Assembly (NCBI RefSeq): GCF_016107325.1
Contig: NZ_RCVT01000004.1
Span: 62,001-126,000, forward strand
Reading direction: 5' to 3'
DNA length: 64,000 nucleotides
From: Sphingomonas sp. MA1305
GTDB taxonomy: Bacteria > Pseudomonadota > Alphaproteobacteria > Sphingomonadales > Sphingomonadaceae
Shown: positions 35,475-44,604 of the stretch, in pieces
Numbering within the stretch: the first letter of the stretch is position 1
Layout of the letters: the number at the start of each line of letters is the position of its first letter
Translations under genes and position numbers: made by a program
The notes under the pieces: generated by a model
Told to the model about the DNA's origin: nothing
The model's database searches: none
What the model saw: the letters and a program-made list of their open reading frames with translations, nothing else

Positions 35475-36046
35475 GGGATGTGCGGCGCCGCGCTCGCCGG
35501 CAGCAGGCCGAGCGCACGCGGATCAGGGAAGGTCTCGATCGTCCGCGACACCGCGACGAAGCCTTGCGCGCGATAGAAATTGAGCGCGGACGGATGATCC
35601 AGCGTGCAGGTACGCACCCACACCTTGCCGATCCCCGGCCGCCAGGCGCGAGCCATCGCCTCCGCCATCATCCACCGGCCGTGGCCCTTGCCGGCCAGCT
35701 CCGGCACCAACCCGAAATAGGACAATTCGCAGATCCCGGCGGCGCGGAAGTCGAGCTCGACCATGCCGACTTCGATCCCTTGCGGATCGACCGCTGCGAA
35801 CACCGCTACCTGCGGATCGTGGATGGTCGCGGTCAGCGTCGCATCGTCCATCGCCAGCCGCGAATACCACAGCCACGGCCCGCCGACCCGCGCGAACAGC
35901 AGGCGATAGCGGGCCGGATCGGGCGCCGGCCAGCCGATCAGCCGCAGCGGCGAGGCAGGAAGCGGGCGCAGCGGCGGCCGCGCCGGCATCTCCAGCGTGG
36001 TGACCACCGTCGCCAGCTGATCCGGCGCGACCGGCGTCAATCCCAT
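35447..36046 (-). CDS. GNAT-family N-acetyltransferase
   Basis: A 199-residue acetyltransferase. The acetyl-CoA site is in YFGLVPELAGKGHGRWMMAEA, followed by VRTCTLDHPSALNFYRAQGF. The N-terminal 50 residues are an extra segment. The start lies ten bases before the stop of hemF, so the two genes overlap and are translated together with the upstream regulator. The 3' end overlaps the convergent membrane protein gene. Substrate unknown. Confidence 0.85.
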   Translation of the reverse strand: MGLTPVAPDQLATVVTTLEMPARPPLRPLPASPLRLIGWPAPDPARYRLLFARVGGPWLWYSRLAMDDATLTATIHDPQVAVFAAVDPQGIEVGMVELDFRAAGICELSYFGLVPELAGKGHGRWMMAEAMARAWRPGIGKVWVRTCTLDHPSALNFYRAQGFVAVSRTIETFPDPRALGLLPASAAPHIPYLATASRR

Positions 36047-36879
36047 GTCGCGACCGGCGGCAGGCTCATCAGGATCGCGTCGACATTGCCGCCGGTCTTG
36101 AGCCCGAACAGCGTGCCGCGATCGTAGACGAGGTTGAATTCGGCATAGCGTCCCCGCCAGGCGCGCTGCGTCGCCAGCTGTTCCGCATCGAACGGCAGGC
36201 CCATGCGCCGCCGGACGATGCGCGGATAGATCGCCAGGAACGCCTCGCCGACCGCGCGGGTGAAGGCGAAATCGGCGTCGAACCCGCCTTCCAGATGATC
36301 GTAGAAGATACCGCCCACGCCGCGATGCACGCCGCGATGGGGAATGTAGAAATAGTCGTCGGCCCAGGCCTTGAAGCGCGGATAATAGGCCGGATCATGC
36401 GCATCGCAGGCGGTCTTCAGCGTGGCATGGAATGCCTCGGTGTCCTCCGCATAGGGAAGCGGTGGGTTGAGGTCGGCACCGCCGCCGAACCAGCGCTTGG
36501 TGGTTACCAGGAAGCGGGTGTTCATATGGACCGCCGGGACATGCGGATTGGCCATGTGCGCGACCAGGCTGATGCCCGTCGCGAAGAAGCGCGGATCGTC
36601 ACCGGCGCCGTGGATCGTCTTGCCGAACTCGCTTTCGAAGGTGCCGCCGACGGTAGAGACGTTGACCCCGACCTTCTCGAAGACGCGACCCTTCATCACG
36701 CCGCGCACGCCGCCGCCGCCGGGCTCACCCGACGGATCGGCTCGGTCCCAGGCGATATAGTCGAAGGCGGCGTCGGATCCGGCCTCGCGCTCGATCGCCT
36801 CGAACTCGGCGCAGATCCGCGTCCGCAGGGCTTCGAACCATTGGCGCGCGGCCATCTGCTGCTCGTCGAGTGCGATCAT
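36037..36879 (-). CDS. hemF: Oxygen-dependent coproporphyrinogen III oxidase
   Basis: A 280-residue dimeric enzyme that oxidatively decarboxylates coproporphyrinogen III with O2 in haem synthesis. Conserved stretches are GGGGVRGVMKG, PHVPAVHMNTRF, WFGGGADLNP and the C-terminal EFNLVYDRGTLFGLKTGG. The ATG at 36879 gives the family N-terminus; earlier codons add an unlikely basic leader. It is 58 bases after the Crp/Fnr regulator gene, consistent with local oxygen- or haem-related control. Confidence 0.96.
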   Translation of the reverse strand: MIALDEQQMAARQWFEALRTRICAEFEAIEREAGSDAAFDYIAWDRADPSGEPGGGGVRGVMKGRVFEKVGVNVSTVGGTFESEFGKTIHGAGDDPRFFATGISLVAHMANPHVPAVHMNTRFLVTTKRWFGGGADLNPPLPYAEDTEAFHATLKTACDAHDPAYYPRFKAWADDYFYIPHRGVHRGVGGIFYDHLEGGFDADFAFTRAVGEAFLAIYPRIVRRRMGLPFDAEQLATQRAWRGRYAEFNLVYDRGTLFGLKTGGNVDAILMSLPPVATWD

Positions 36880-36937
36880 GGGCCGGGCTTTAGGCAAGTG
36901 GCGGCGGGAATTGAAGCCGCGGTGGTGGCGCAGAAGG

Positions 36938-37723
36938 TTACACGCCGGGGGGAACGCTCGCCAGCCACTCGGGATCGCGTATTGTGTCACGGTCATGGGC
37001 GGCGGCGATGCGCCGCAGCCGGTCCAGTTCCGCGATGGTGATGCGCTGCCGGGTACGGACGATGACGCCCTCGCTCTCCAATTGACGGATCATACGGTTC
37101 ACATGGACTCCGGTCAGGCCCAGATAGTCGCCGATCTGTTCCTGCGTCACCGGCATCTCGAACGTCTCGGCCGAGGCGCCGCCCGCCGACGCCAGCCGCG
37201 TGCTGAGGTCGAGCAGCAACGCCGCCAGCCGCTGCACCGCCGAAGTGCGGCCGATCACGGCCAGCCGGTCCATCAGCGATACCCGCTCGCGCTGCGCGCT
37301 CAAAAACATGCAGGCGGCGAAGCGCGGGTTCGCCATGAACAACTGGCCAAATGCGGCGGCGGGCACGCGGCTGATCGTGATCGCGGTCAGCGCCGTCAGC
37401 GTGTCGGCGGCGTGGGTCAGGCTGAGGCTCGCGGTACCGAGCATGTCACCAGGCAGGTGCAATTTGACGATCTGCCGTTCGCCGTCGGGCAACAGCATCG
37501 AGGAGGCGACCCATCCGTCGATCAGCAGCCACAGGGCATGCGCCGGCTCACCTTCGCGGCGGACGATGCCATGCCGCGGCAGACGGACCGGCGGCTCGCC
37601 GAGCGCGCGGATCTGCTCCACCTCGCCGGGGGTGAGCGTGGTGAATTCGTGGAGGCGGTGGGTCGGCAGGTGATCGAGCAAGTGTGCGGTTCCGGACGGA
37701 CAGTCTACCGCTGCTAGCGCCAA
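36938..37723 (-). CDS. Crp/Fnr-family transcriptional regulator without an iron-sulfur cluster
   Basis: A 261-residue regulator with a cyclic-nucleotide-binding-like beta-roll (about 40-140) and a C-terminal winged helix with the recognition segment VTQEQIGDYLGLTGVHVNRM. The four cysteines of the Fnr cluster are absent; only two scattered cysteines are seen. The start is a TTG at 37723, preceded by GGGAGG but very close to it, so the true start is uncertain. It is directly upstream of hemF and the GNAT gene on the same strand, suggesting control of aerobic haem synthesis. An AT-rich stretch lies just before it. Confidence 0.85.
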   Translation of the reverse strand: MALAAVDCPSGTAHLLDHLPTHRLHEFTTLTPGEVEQIRALGEPPVRLPRHGIVRREGEPAHALWLLIDGWVASSMLLPDGERQIVKLHLPGDMLGTASLSLTHAADTLTALTAITISRVPAAAFGQLFMANPRFAACMFLSAQRERVSLMDRLAVIGRTSAVQRLAALLLDLSTRLASAGGASAETFEMPVTQEQIGDYLGLTGVHVNRMIRQLESEGVIVRTRQRITIAELDRLRRIAAAHDRDTIRDPEWLASVPPGV

Positions 37724-37755
37724 TGCCTCCCGATCGTTTTGATTTACATTGATTA

Positions 37756-38229
37756 TCAGATGCTTGTTGGAAAGTTGTCGGGGCTCGGCCAGCTATTGGT
37801 CTGGCGCAGCGCCTCGCCCAGCACGATGGCGCCGGCGATCGCGACGTTGAGCGAACGCACGCCTGTGCGCATCGGCACGCGCACGCGCGCATCGGCGCGG
37901 GCATGGACGTGCGGGGGAACGCCGGCGCCCTCGCTGCCCAGCAACAAGATGTCGTCGGGCAGGAAGGTCATCGCCGGCAGCGGCGTCGCCCCGGCCGTGG
38001 TCAGCAAGACGATCCGTCCCGCCGCGGCGGCGAGAAAGGCCGGGAAGTCGGCGTGGCGGCGCACCTCCGCCTGGGCGACATAGTCCATCCCGGCACGCGC
38101 CATCGCCCGGTCGCCGAACGGAAAGCCCATCGGTTCGATCAGGTCGATGCCGATCCCCATGCAGGCGCCGAGGCGGATCAACGTGCCGACATTGCCGGCG
38201 ATATCGGGTTCGAACAGGGCGATGCGCAT
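37756..38229 (-). CDS. trmL: tRNA (cytidine/uridine-2'-O-)-methyltransferase TrmL
   Basis: A 157-residue SPOUT methyltransferase that modifies the wobble base of tRNA-Leu. The N-terminal ALFEPDIAGNVGTLIRL matches the family; the knot is formed by LLGSEGAGVPP and MRTGVRSLNVAIAGAIVLGEA. The gene is upstream of the Crp/Fnr gene on the same strand, but separated by the AT-rich stretch. Confidence 0.94.
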   Translation of the reverse strand: MRIALFEPDIAGNVGTLIRLGACMGIGIDLIEPMGFPFGDRAMARAGMDYVAQAEVRRHADFPAFLAAAAGRIVLLTTAGATPLPAMTFLPDDILLLGSEGAGVPPHVHARADARVRVPMRTGVRSLNVAIAGAIVLGEALRQTNSWPSPDNFPTSI

Positions 38230-38463
38230 CGCGCCGCGATAGGGCGAATCGCCGCCGGCCGGAACCGTCCCGACGGAGATGCGGCGCCTGCCACCGGCGG
38301 TTCGCGCAAAAAGCCTGTTGGCAAAGCGCGCACGCGCCGTCTATCACCCGATCGGCCTGCCAAGGGGATGGCAAGGCACGGACGGGGGCATCACTTCCGC
38401 GGGTTCCGCACGGAACAGCAGGGATGACTTCTCCGCAATAAAGACGGTTAGGGTGAGAGACGC

Positions 38464-39054
38464 ATGGCGACTGACAGCATGGTGCCTCCCGGTGAATCGC
38501 CGGAGCCGTTCCACGAGGAGGTCGCCGATCCCCGTCGCCGCGACTTCATCAACATCGCCGCCGTGTCCTTCGCCGGCGTCGGCGCCGTCGCGATCGTCCT
38601 GCCGCTGATCAACCAGATGAACCCGTCGGCCGACGTGCTCGCCCAGTCGACGACCGAGATCGACATTTCGAAGATCGCGCCCGGCCAGGCGATCAAGGCG
38701 CAGTTCCGCAAACAGCCTTTGTTCGTGCGCAACCTGACGCCCGCGGAAATCGCCGAGGCGAACAAGGTCGACATCAAGACGCTGCGCGATCCGCAGACGC
38801 TCGCCGAGCGGACCAAGGCGGGCAAGGAGAATTGGCTGATCACGCTGGGCGTCTGCACCCATCTCGGCTGCGTGCCGCTGGGCGCGGGCGAAGGCGAGAA
38901 CCGAGGCCCGTTCGGGGGCTATTTCTGCCCGTGCCACGGTTCGGCCTATGACACCGCGGCGCGCATCCGCCAGGGACCGGCGCCGAAGAACCTCGTCGTG
39001 CCCGATTACAAATTCGACACCGACACGACCGTCACGGTCGGCGCGGCCAGCTGA
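38464..39054 (+). CDS. petA: Ubiquinol-cytochrome c reductase iron-sulfur (Rieske) subunit
   Basis: A 196-residue Rieske protein of the bc1 complex. It has a Tat-like start with [13 protein letters not shown] at 24-36 and one transmembrane helix (about 30-50). The cluster ligands are Cys131 and His133 (CTHLGC) and Cys155 and His158 (CPCHGS), with the Cys136-Cys157 disulfide. The ribosome binding site GGTGAGAG precedes the ATG. First gene of the three-gene bc1 operon. Confidence 0.97.
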   Translation: MATDSMVPPGESPEPFHEEVADPRRRDFINIAAVSFAGVGAVAIVLPLINQMNPSADVLAQSTTEIDISKIAPGQAIKAQFRKQPLFVRNLTPAEIAEANKVDIKTLRDPQTLAERTKAGKENWLITLGVCTHLGCVPLGAGEGENRGPFGGYFCPCHGSAYDTAARIRQGPAPKNLVVPDYKFDTDTTVTVGAAS

Positions 39055-39068
39055 GGGAGAACCGAGAC

Positions 39069-40355
39069 ATGAGCTTTCCCTGGGCCAAGCATTACGAACC
39101 GAAACAGCCGCTGATGCGCTGGCTGGACGAGAAGCTGCCGCTGCCGCGCCTCGTCTACAATGCCGTCGGTGCGGGCTATCCGGTGCCGCGCAACCTCAAT
39201 TATTTCTGGAACTTCGGCGTGCTCGCCGGCGCCGCGCTGGCGATCCAGATCGTCACCGGCATCGTGCTGGCGATGCATTATGCCGCCAATGCCGGCGTCG
39301 CCTTCGGCTCGGTCGAAAGCATCATGCGCGACGTCAACGCCGGCTGGTTCCTGCGCTATGCGCACGCCAACGGCGCGTCGATGTTCCTCGCCGTCGTCTA
39401 CATCCACATCGGCCGCGGCCTTTACTACGGCTCGTACAAGGCGCCGCGCGAGATGGTGTGGCTGCTCGGCGTCGTCATCTTCCTGCTGATGATGGCGACC
39501 GCCTTCATGGGCTACGTCCTTCCCTGGGGCCAGATGAGCTTCTGGGGCGCGCAGGTGATCACCGGCTTCTTCTCGGCGATCCCGCTGGTCGGCGAGACCA
39601 TCCGCGTCTGGCTGCTGGGCGGCTTCGCGCCGGACAACGCCGCGCTCAACCGCTTCTTCTCGCTCCACTATCTGCTGCCGTTCGTGATCGCGGGCGTGAT
39701 CATGCTGCACATCTGGGCGCTGCACATCCCCGGCTCGAACAATCCGACCGGCGTCGAGGTGAAGGACGAGCAGGACACCGTGCCCTTCCACCCCTATTAC
39801 ACCGCGAAGGACGGCTTCGGGCTCGGCGTCTTCCTGCTGATCTTCGCGCTGTTCATCTTCTTCAGCCCGAACCTGCTCGGCCACCCGGACAATTACATCG
39901 AGGCGAACCCGCTCTCGACCCCGGCGCATATCGTGCCCGAATGGTACTTCCTGCCGTTCTACGCGATCCTCAAGAGCTTCACCGCCGACTTCATCCTGCC
40001 GGCCAAGCTGTGGGGCGTGCTGGCGATGTTCGGCTCGATCCTGCTGCTGTTCTTCCTGCCGTGGCTCGATTCGTCGCCGGTGCGGTCGGCCAACTACCGC
40101 CCGAAATACCGCATCTTCCTCGGCATCCTGCTGCTCGACGTTCTGGTGCTCGGCTATGTCGGCGGCGCCGAGCCGATCGCGCGCAACGTCATCATGGGGC
40201 AGATCGCCGCGGCCTATTATTTCGCGCACTTCCTCATCATCCTGCCGTGGGTCGCCCGTTCGGAACGCCCGCGCCCGCTGCCCAATTCGATCACCGAGGC
40301 GGTGCTGGCGAAGCACGGCGGCACCAGCATCGCGCACAGCGCGGCGCAGGCCTGA
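39069..40355 (+). CDS. petB: Cytochrome b of the bc1 complex
   Basis: A 428-residue, eight-helix quinol-oxidising subunit carrying two haems b. Recognisable stretches are [53 protein letters not shown], the PEWY motif in [15 protein letters not shown], and FHPYYTAKD. Length and motifs are those of the alphaproteobacterial mitochondrial-type enzyme. It is 14 bases after petA. Confidence 0.97.
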   Translation: MSFPWAKHYEPKQPLMRWLDEKLPLPRLVYNAVGAGYPVPRNLNYFWNFGVLAGAALAIQIVTGIVLAMHYAANAGVAFGSVESIMRDVNAGWFLRYAHANGASMFLAVVYIHIGRGLYYGSYKAPREMVWLLGVVIFLLMMATAFMGYVLPWGQMSFWGAQVITGFFSAIPLVGETIRVWLLGGFAPDNAALNRFFSLHYLLPFVIAGVIMLHIWALHIPGSNNPTGVEVKDEQDTVPFHPYYTAKDGFGLGVFLLIFALFIFFSPNLLGHPDNYIEANPLSTPAHIVPEWYFLPFYAILKSFTADFILPAKLWGVLAMFGSILLLFFLPWLDSSPVRSANYRPKYRIFLGILLLDVLVLGYVGGAEPIARNVIMGQIAAAYYFAHFLIILPWVARSERPRPLPNSITEAVLAKHGGTSIAHSAAQA

Positions 40356-40379
40356 TCCGGCCTAGGGGGAACAGAACAC

Positions 40380-41222
40380 ATGGTCCGTCTCATTTCATCC
40401 CTAGTCGGCGCGGCGTTCGTCTTCGTGCTGGCGATCGCGCTGTTCGGCACGGTCAAGACCGCGATCACCGAACCGGCCAAGGAAGGCCCCGAAAAGGTCT
40501 TCCACCTGCATCCGGAGAACATCCACCTGCCGTCCGCCGGCTTGTTCGGGAAGTTCGACAACCGCCAGCTGCAGCGCGGCTTCCAGGTCTACAAGGAGGT
40601 CTGCTCGGCCTGCCACAGCCTGAAGTTCGTCTCCTTCCGCGATCTCACCAAGATCGGTTATTCGGAAGCCGAGGTGAAGGCGATCGCCAACCAGTGGCAG
40701 ATCGAACAGCCGAGCGTGAATGCGGAGACGGGCGAGCCCGCGACGCGCAAGAACCTGCCGTCGGATCGTTTCCCGTCGCCCTTCGCCAACGAGGTCGCCG
40801 CGCGCGCCGCGAACAACAATGCGCTGCCGCCCGACCTGTCGCTGATGACCAAGGCGCGGGAGGATGGGCCGAACTACGTCCATGCCCTGATCACCGGCTA
40901 TGCCACGCCGTCGCCCGCGCTGAAGCGCGAATTCCCGGATTTCACGACGCCCAAGGGGCTGCACTACAACCCCTATTTCGCCAACCTCAACATCGCGATG
41001 CCGCCGCCGCTGACCCAGGACGGGCAGGTGACCTATTCGGACGGCACCAAGGCGACCAAGGACCAGATGGCGCGCGACGTCGCCGCCTTCCTGACCTGGA
41101 CCGCCGAGCCGAACCTCGAGGCACGCCACGCCGCCGGTCTGGCCGCGATCATCTTCATCGGCATCTTCATCGTGCTGGCCTGGGGTGCCTATCAGAACGT
41201 CTGGCGCGACGTGAAACATTGA
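40380..41222 (+). CDS. petC: Cytochrome c1
   Basis: A 280-residue cytochrome c1. An N-terminal membrane segment (about 4-25) is followed by the haem-binding CSACH at 75-79 and conserved downstream regions with a Met ligand segment (MPPPLTQDGQVTY). The C-terminal anchor is AAIIFIGIFIVLAWGAY. It is 24 bases after petB and closes the operon, ended by the terminator at 41254. Confidence 0.97.
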   Translation: MVRLISSLVGAAFVFVLAIALFGTVKTAITEPAKEGPEKVFHLHPENIHLPSAGLFGKFDNRQLQRGFQVYKEVCSACHSLKFVSFRDLTKIGYSEAEVKAIANQWQIEQPSVNAETGEPATRKNLPSDRFPSPFANEVAARAANNNALPPDLSLMTKAREDGPNYVHALITGYATPSPALKREFPDFTTPKGLHYNPYFANLNIAMPPPLTQDGQVTYSDGTKATKDQMARDVAAFLTWTAEPNLEARHAAGLAAIIFIGIFIVLAWGAYQNVWRDVKH

Positions 41223-41253
41223 TGCCGGCCGCCTGACGGGCGGGTGGATGCAA

Positions 41254-41290
41254 GGGGCGGGGGGCGCGGACGGCGTCGCCCGCCCTTTTT
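41254..41290 (+). terminator. Intrinsic terminator of the bc1 operon
   Basis: A GC-rich stem (GGGCGGG with bulge and GCG, pairing to CGCCCGCCC) ends at 41285 and is followed by TTTTT at 41286-41290. It lies 32 bases after the petC stop. Confidence 0.7.
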
Positions 41291-41310
41291 GTTTGGGACA
41301 GGTCGGCCTC

Positions 41311-41430
41311 CCTTTGTCGTCATCCCGGCGCATGCCGGGACCCATGGATGCGGTGGCGAAGCGATGGCGCGACACCACCGGCCGCCCGTAACCATGGGTC
41401 CCGGCGTGCGCCGGGATGACGAAGGAAAGG
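41311..41430. repeat. Imperfect-palindrome intergenic repeat, second copy
   Basis: Two arms of about 36 bases (41311-41346 and 41391-41430) are near-complementary and flank a 45-base spacer. Each arm contains a CCCGGC/GCCGGG hairpin and ends in GTCATCC or GGATGAC. The layout equals that of the element at 14345-14450, though the core sequences differ. Confidence 0.75.
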
Positions 41431-41484
41431 GCGGGTGACGCCACCCCATTGACCCCGCCATCGCCGCACGCGACAGCGGCGGCC

Positions 41485-42015
41485 ATGAACGACGACCTCA
41501 AGGCGCTGATCCGCACCATCCCGGACTTCCCCAAGCCCGGCATCCAGTTCCGCGACATCACCACCTTGCTGCTCGATCCGCACGGTCTCGCCGAGACGGT
41601 GAAGCGGATGGCGGCGGCCACGCTCGGCCCGGTCGACCTCGTCGCCGGGATCGAGGCGCGCGGTTTCCTGTTCGCCGCGGCGCTGGCGGTGCCGCTCAAG
41701 GCCGGCGTGCTGCTGATCCGCAAGGACGGTAAGTTGCCCGGTGCGACCATCGCCGAGGATTATGCGTTGGAATATGGCCAGGACCGGATCGCGATGCACG
41801 AGGATGCGCTGGTGCCGGGCCAGCGCGTGCTGCTGGTCGACGATCTGATCGCCACCGGCGGCACCGCGCGCGCGGCGATCCGGCTGTTGCGCAAGGCCGG
41901 GGCCTCGGTCGAGCAGGCGCAGTTCGTCATCGACTTGCCCGATCTCGGCGGCGCCGCGGCGCTGGCCGCGGACGGCGTGCGCGTCGACGCGCTGTTCGCC
42001 TTCCCCGGCCACTAA
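41485..42015 (+). CDS. apt: Adenine phosphoribosyltransferase
   Basis: A 176-residue purine salvage enzyme converting adenine and PRPP to AMP. It has the N-terminal IRTIPDFPKPGIQFRDIT pattern, AGIEARGFLF, and the PRPP-binding VLLVDDLIATGGTARAA. The ATG at 41485 gives the standard length; an upstream in-frame ATG would extend into the repeat element. Confidence 0.96.
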   Translation: MNDDLKALIRTIPDFPKPGIQFRDITTLLLDPHGLAETVKRMAAATLGPVDLVAGIEARGFLFAAALAVPLKAGVLLIRKDGKLPGATIAEDYALEYGQDRIAMHEDALVPGQRVLLVDDLIATGGTARAAIRLLRKAGASVEQAQFVIDLPDLGGAAALAADGVRVDALFAFPGH

Positions 42016-42148
42016 GGGCGCACGGTCGCGTCCCGATCTGCAACGCTTCAGTAACCATTCAGCCGGAACCAGCGATGATCCGCCCTCGTTTTACGACGAT
42101 CGGCGCGTATCGGCCATTCAGCTCGCGCCCGCGTATTGGGAGAGCATC

Positions 42149-42718
42149 ATGATCCTCAAGCGTCTCGGCCTCCTCGGCCTGATCCTCGGCGCCGGCCTCG
42201 GCACCGCCGCCTGCACCGACGGCTATGGCTATAGCGGCGTCTCCGTCGGCTATGGCACCGGCTATTACGACGGCTACGGCGATCCGTACGGCTATGGCGG
42301 CTACGGATACGGCTATCCGAGCTACTATGGCTGGTACGGCGACTATTATTATCCCGGCACCGGCGTCTACGTCTACGACCGCTACCGCCGCCCCTATCGT
42401 TGGAACGATGGCCAGCGCCGCTATTGGGAGGGCCGTCGCGGCCAATGGCGCGGTGATCGCAATTTCCAGAGCGACTGGCGCGGCTTCAATGGCCGGCCGG
42501 GCGGCGACGGCCGCGGCTGGAATGGCGGCCGGCCCGGCGGCTGGGACGGGCGCCGCAACTTCTCCGGCACCCCGCAGGCACAGCCCCAGGCGACGACGCC
42601 GGGAACGGTGACGCCACGCGGCACCGGCGGCGGGCGGAACTGGGGCGGCGGCGGTCGCGGCTGGGGCGGCGGCAACCGCGGCGGTGGCGGCCATGGCGGC
42701 TGGCACGGCCGCCGCTGA
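42149..42718 (+). CDS. Gly/Tyr/Trp/Arg-rich lipoprotein
   Basis: A 189-residue protein with signal peptide MILKRLGLLGLILGAGL and the lipobox GTAAC. The mature part starts with a Gly-Tyr-rich stretch (about 25-75) and continues with an Arg/Gly/Trp-rich low-complexity region. No enzymatic domain is visible; it resembles structural or surface-located lipoproteins of alphaproteobacteria. The ATG at 42149 is preceded by TGGGAG. It is convergent with the MaoC-like gene, with a 3-base gap between stops. Confidence 0.72.
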   Translation: MILKRLGLLGLILGAGLGTAACTDGYGYSGVSVGYGTGYYDGYGDPYGYGGYGYGYPSYYGWYGDYYYPGTGVYVYDRYRRPYRWNDGQRRYWEGRRGQWRGDRNFQSDWRGFNGRPGGDGRGWNGGRPGGWDGRRNFSGTPQAQPQATTPGTVTPRGTGGGRNWGGGGRGWGGGNRGGGGHGGWHGRR

Positions 42719-42721
42719 CGG

Positions 42722-43174
42722 TCAGCCCTGCGCCGGCCGGGTGCGCATCATGCCGTTGGACTCGAAGGTCATCACGACCACATCGTCCTGGTTGAGAACG
42801 CGCATCCGGCTCCGCACGATCCCCATCTCGGGACGGCTCGCCGACGGCCGCGTGTCGAGCACCTCGGTCTCGCATCGCAGCCGGTCGCCAGGATAGACGG
42901 GGCGTAGCCAGCGCAGTTCGTCGATCCCCGGCGATCCCAGGCTGGCATGGCCCTCCTCGTGCATATGCGCGACCAGCATCGCCATGGTCATCGCGCACGT
43001 GTGCCAGCCGCTTGCGGCGAGCCGGCCGAAATGCGTTTGCGCCGCAGCCTCGTCGGACAGGTGGAAAGGCTGCGGATCGTATTTGCGTGCGAAGTCGATC
43101 ACCTCGTCGCGCGTCACCGCATAATCGCCGAACCGGGCGACGTCGCCGACCGCCACATCCTCGAAATAGCGCAT
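42722..43174 (-). CDS. MaoC-like hotdog-fold dehydratase
   Basis: A 150-residue single hotdog domain. The hydratase 2 motif is visible as YDPQPFHLSDEAAA with the catalytic Asp and His, followed by FGRLAASGWHT. Likely acts on an acyl-CoA or acyl-ACP; the substrate is unknown. It is 13 bases after the phosphodiesterase gene on the same strand, forming a two-gene unit without an obvious shared pathway. Confidence 0.88.
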   Translation of the reverse strand: MRYFEDVAVGDVARFGDYAVTRDEVIDFARKYDPQPFHLSDEAAAQTHFGRLAASGWHTCAMTMAMLVAHMHEEGHASLGSPGIDELRWLRPVYPGDRLRCETEVLDTRPSASRPEMGIVRSRMRVLNQDDVVVMTFESNGMMRTRPAQG

Positions 43175-43187
43175 ATCCCGCCCGCTC

Positions 43188-44516
43188 CTATCGTCTGAGC
43201 ACCTTTTGGAACGGCGCGTCGGTGCCGTCGAGCCCCGTGCCGGCGGGCAGGCCGATCAGGTCGCGCAGCAGCGGCGCGATCGATGTGTTGTCGAACGGCG
43301 CCAGCCGCTGCCCCGCGGCGAAGGCGGGGCCGTTGGCGATGAACAAGGCCGCCATGTCGGGGACGCGGTTGTCATAGCCGTGCATGCCGCCGTGGACGGC
43401 CTCGGTCGGCGCCGACTTGAGCACCAGCCAGCCATCGTCCGCCAGGCAGACATAGGGCGGGATACGCGGGTTGGTGCCGTAGTTCAGCCGGGCCGGTATG
43501 TCCTGCTTGCGCCAGCAGGTCAGATGATCGTGTGTCTTCAGCAGCGCCGCCGCCAGCGCCGCCTCGTGTCCGGGCACGGGGTAGAGCGTCGCGAACGGCC
43601 CCGTATCGAACAGGCGATAATCGGCGGGATCGGCGATGCGATCTATCGCGACGACGCGGGCCGTGTCGGTCGCGGCCATGCCGTGATCGGCGACGATCAC
43701 CAGATTGGCACGCTGGTGCAGCGCGCCGAGACCGGCGACCAGGCGGCCGATCTGCGCGTCGATCGTCGCCACCGCCTGCGTCGTCTCCGGCGCGTAGGGG
43801 CCGTTGGCGTGGCCGGCGGTATCGACCGTGTCGAAATAGAGCGTGACGAAACGCGGCCGCGTCGCGGCGGGGCGGCGCAGCCAGTCGATCACCGCATCGA
43901 CCCGCTGGGTCGGCGTCACCGCCTGGTTGAACTGCTGCCAGTCCTCCGGCCGGGTCGCGCCGTCGATCAGGCCATGGCCGTGCGGCGACGGCGTGCCGCC
44001 CCAGCCGACGTTGGCGCCCGGCCAGAACATCGTCGCGGTGCGCACGCCCGCTTTCTCGGCAGTGACCCAGATCGGCTCCGCCTCGTCCCACCAGAAGGGA
44101 TCGTCGTTCGCCATGGTGAAGGTCTGGCCGGGCCGCCGCGGATCCTCCATCTTGTTGGAGACGATGCCGTTGTGATCCGGCACCTTGCCGGTCACCAGCG
44201 TCCAGTGGTTGGGAAAGGTGACCGAGGGGAAGGACGGGCGCATTGAGGCGCTGACCCCGCCGGCGGCGAGCCGATTGAGATTGGGCGTGACGCCGCGCGT
44301 CAGATAGTCGGGCCGGAAGCCGTCGATCGACACGAGGATGGTGACCGGCGCATCCGCCGCCATCGTCATCCCGGCCGGTCGGGCGGCCGGGGCGTTCGGC
44401 ACCGCGGCCATGGCCGGCGGCGCGGGGCGGGAGGCGGGCGCCAGCGCCGGCGGGGTGACGGGCAGGCCGCATCCCGCCAGCGAGAGCAACAGGGCGGCGA
44501 GGGAAAGCGTTCTCAC
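43188..44516 (-). CDS. Lipoprotein nucleotide pyrophosphatase/phosphodiesterase (NPP family)
   Basis: A 442-residue exported enzyme of the alkaline phosphatase superfamily. The start is GTG (44516), followed by a short signal with the lipobox LSLAGC and a Pro/Ala linker. The metal site pattern is ILVSIDGFRPDYL, the Thr nucleophile in SFPSVTFPNHWTLVTG, and VIVADHGMA near residue 260, with a later GMHGYDN. These match ectonucleotide pyrophosphatase/phosphodiesterases, which hydrolyse nucleotide or lipid phosphodiesters in the periplasm. It is co-directional with the MaoC-like gene. Confidence 0.9.
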   Translation of the reverse strand: MRTLSLAALLLSLAGCGLPVTPPALAPASRPAPPAMAAVPNAPAARPAGMTMAADAPVTILVSIDGFRPDYLTRGVTPNLNRLAAGGVSASMRPSFPSVTFPNHWTLVTGKVPDHNGIVSNKMEDPRRPGQTFTMANDDPFWWDEAEPIWVTAEKAGVRTATMFWPGANVGWGGTPSPHGHGLIDGATRPEDWQQFNQAVTPTQRVDAVIDWLRRPAATRPRFVTLYFDTVDTAGHANGPYAPETTQAVATIDAQIGRLVAGLGALHQRANLVIVADHGMAATDTARVVAIDRIADPADYRLFDTGPFATLYPVPGHEAALAAALLKTHDHLTCWRKQDIPARLNYGTNPRIPPYVCLADDGWLVLKSAPTEAVHGGMHGYDNRVPDMAALFIANGPAFAAGQRLAPFDNTSIAPLLRDLIGLPAGTGLDGTDAPFQKVLRR

Positions 44517-44604
44517 GGCGGGACCATCCGAAAAGCTAACTGCTTACGGGGCCTTAGCCATTATGAGTAACCGGGGAAAGCGCTCCCTCGGATGGTGCCG
44601 GGCG

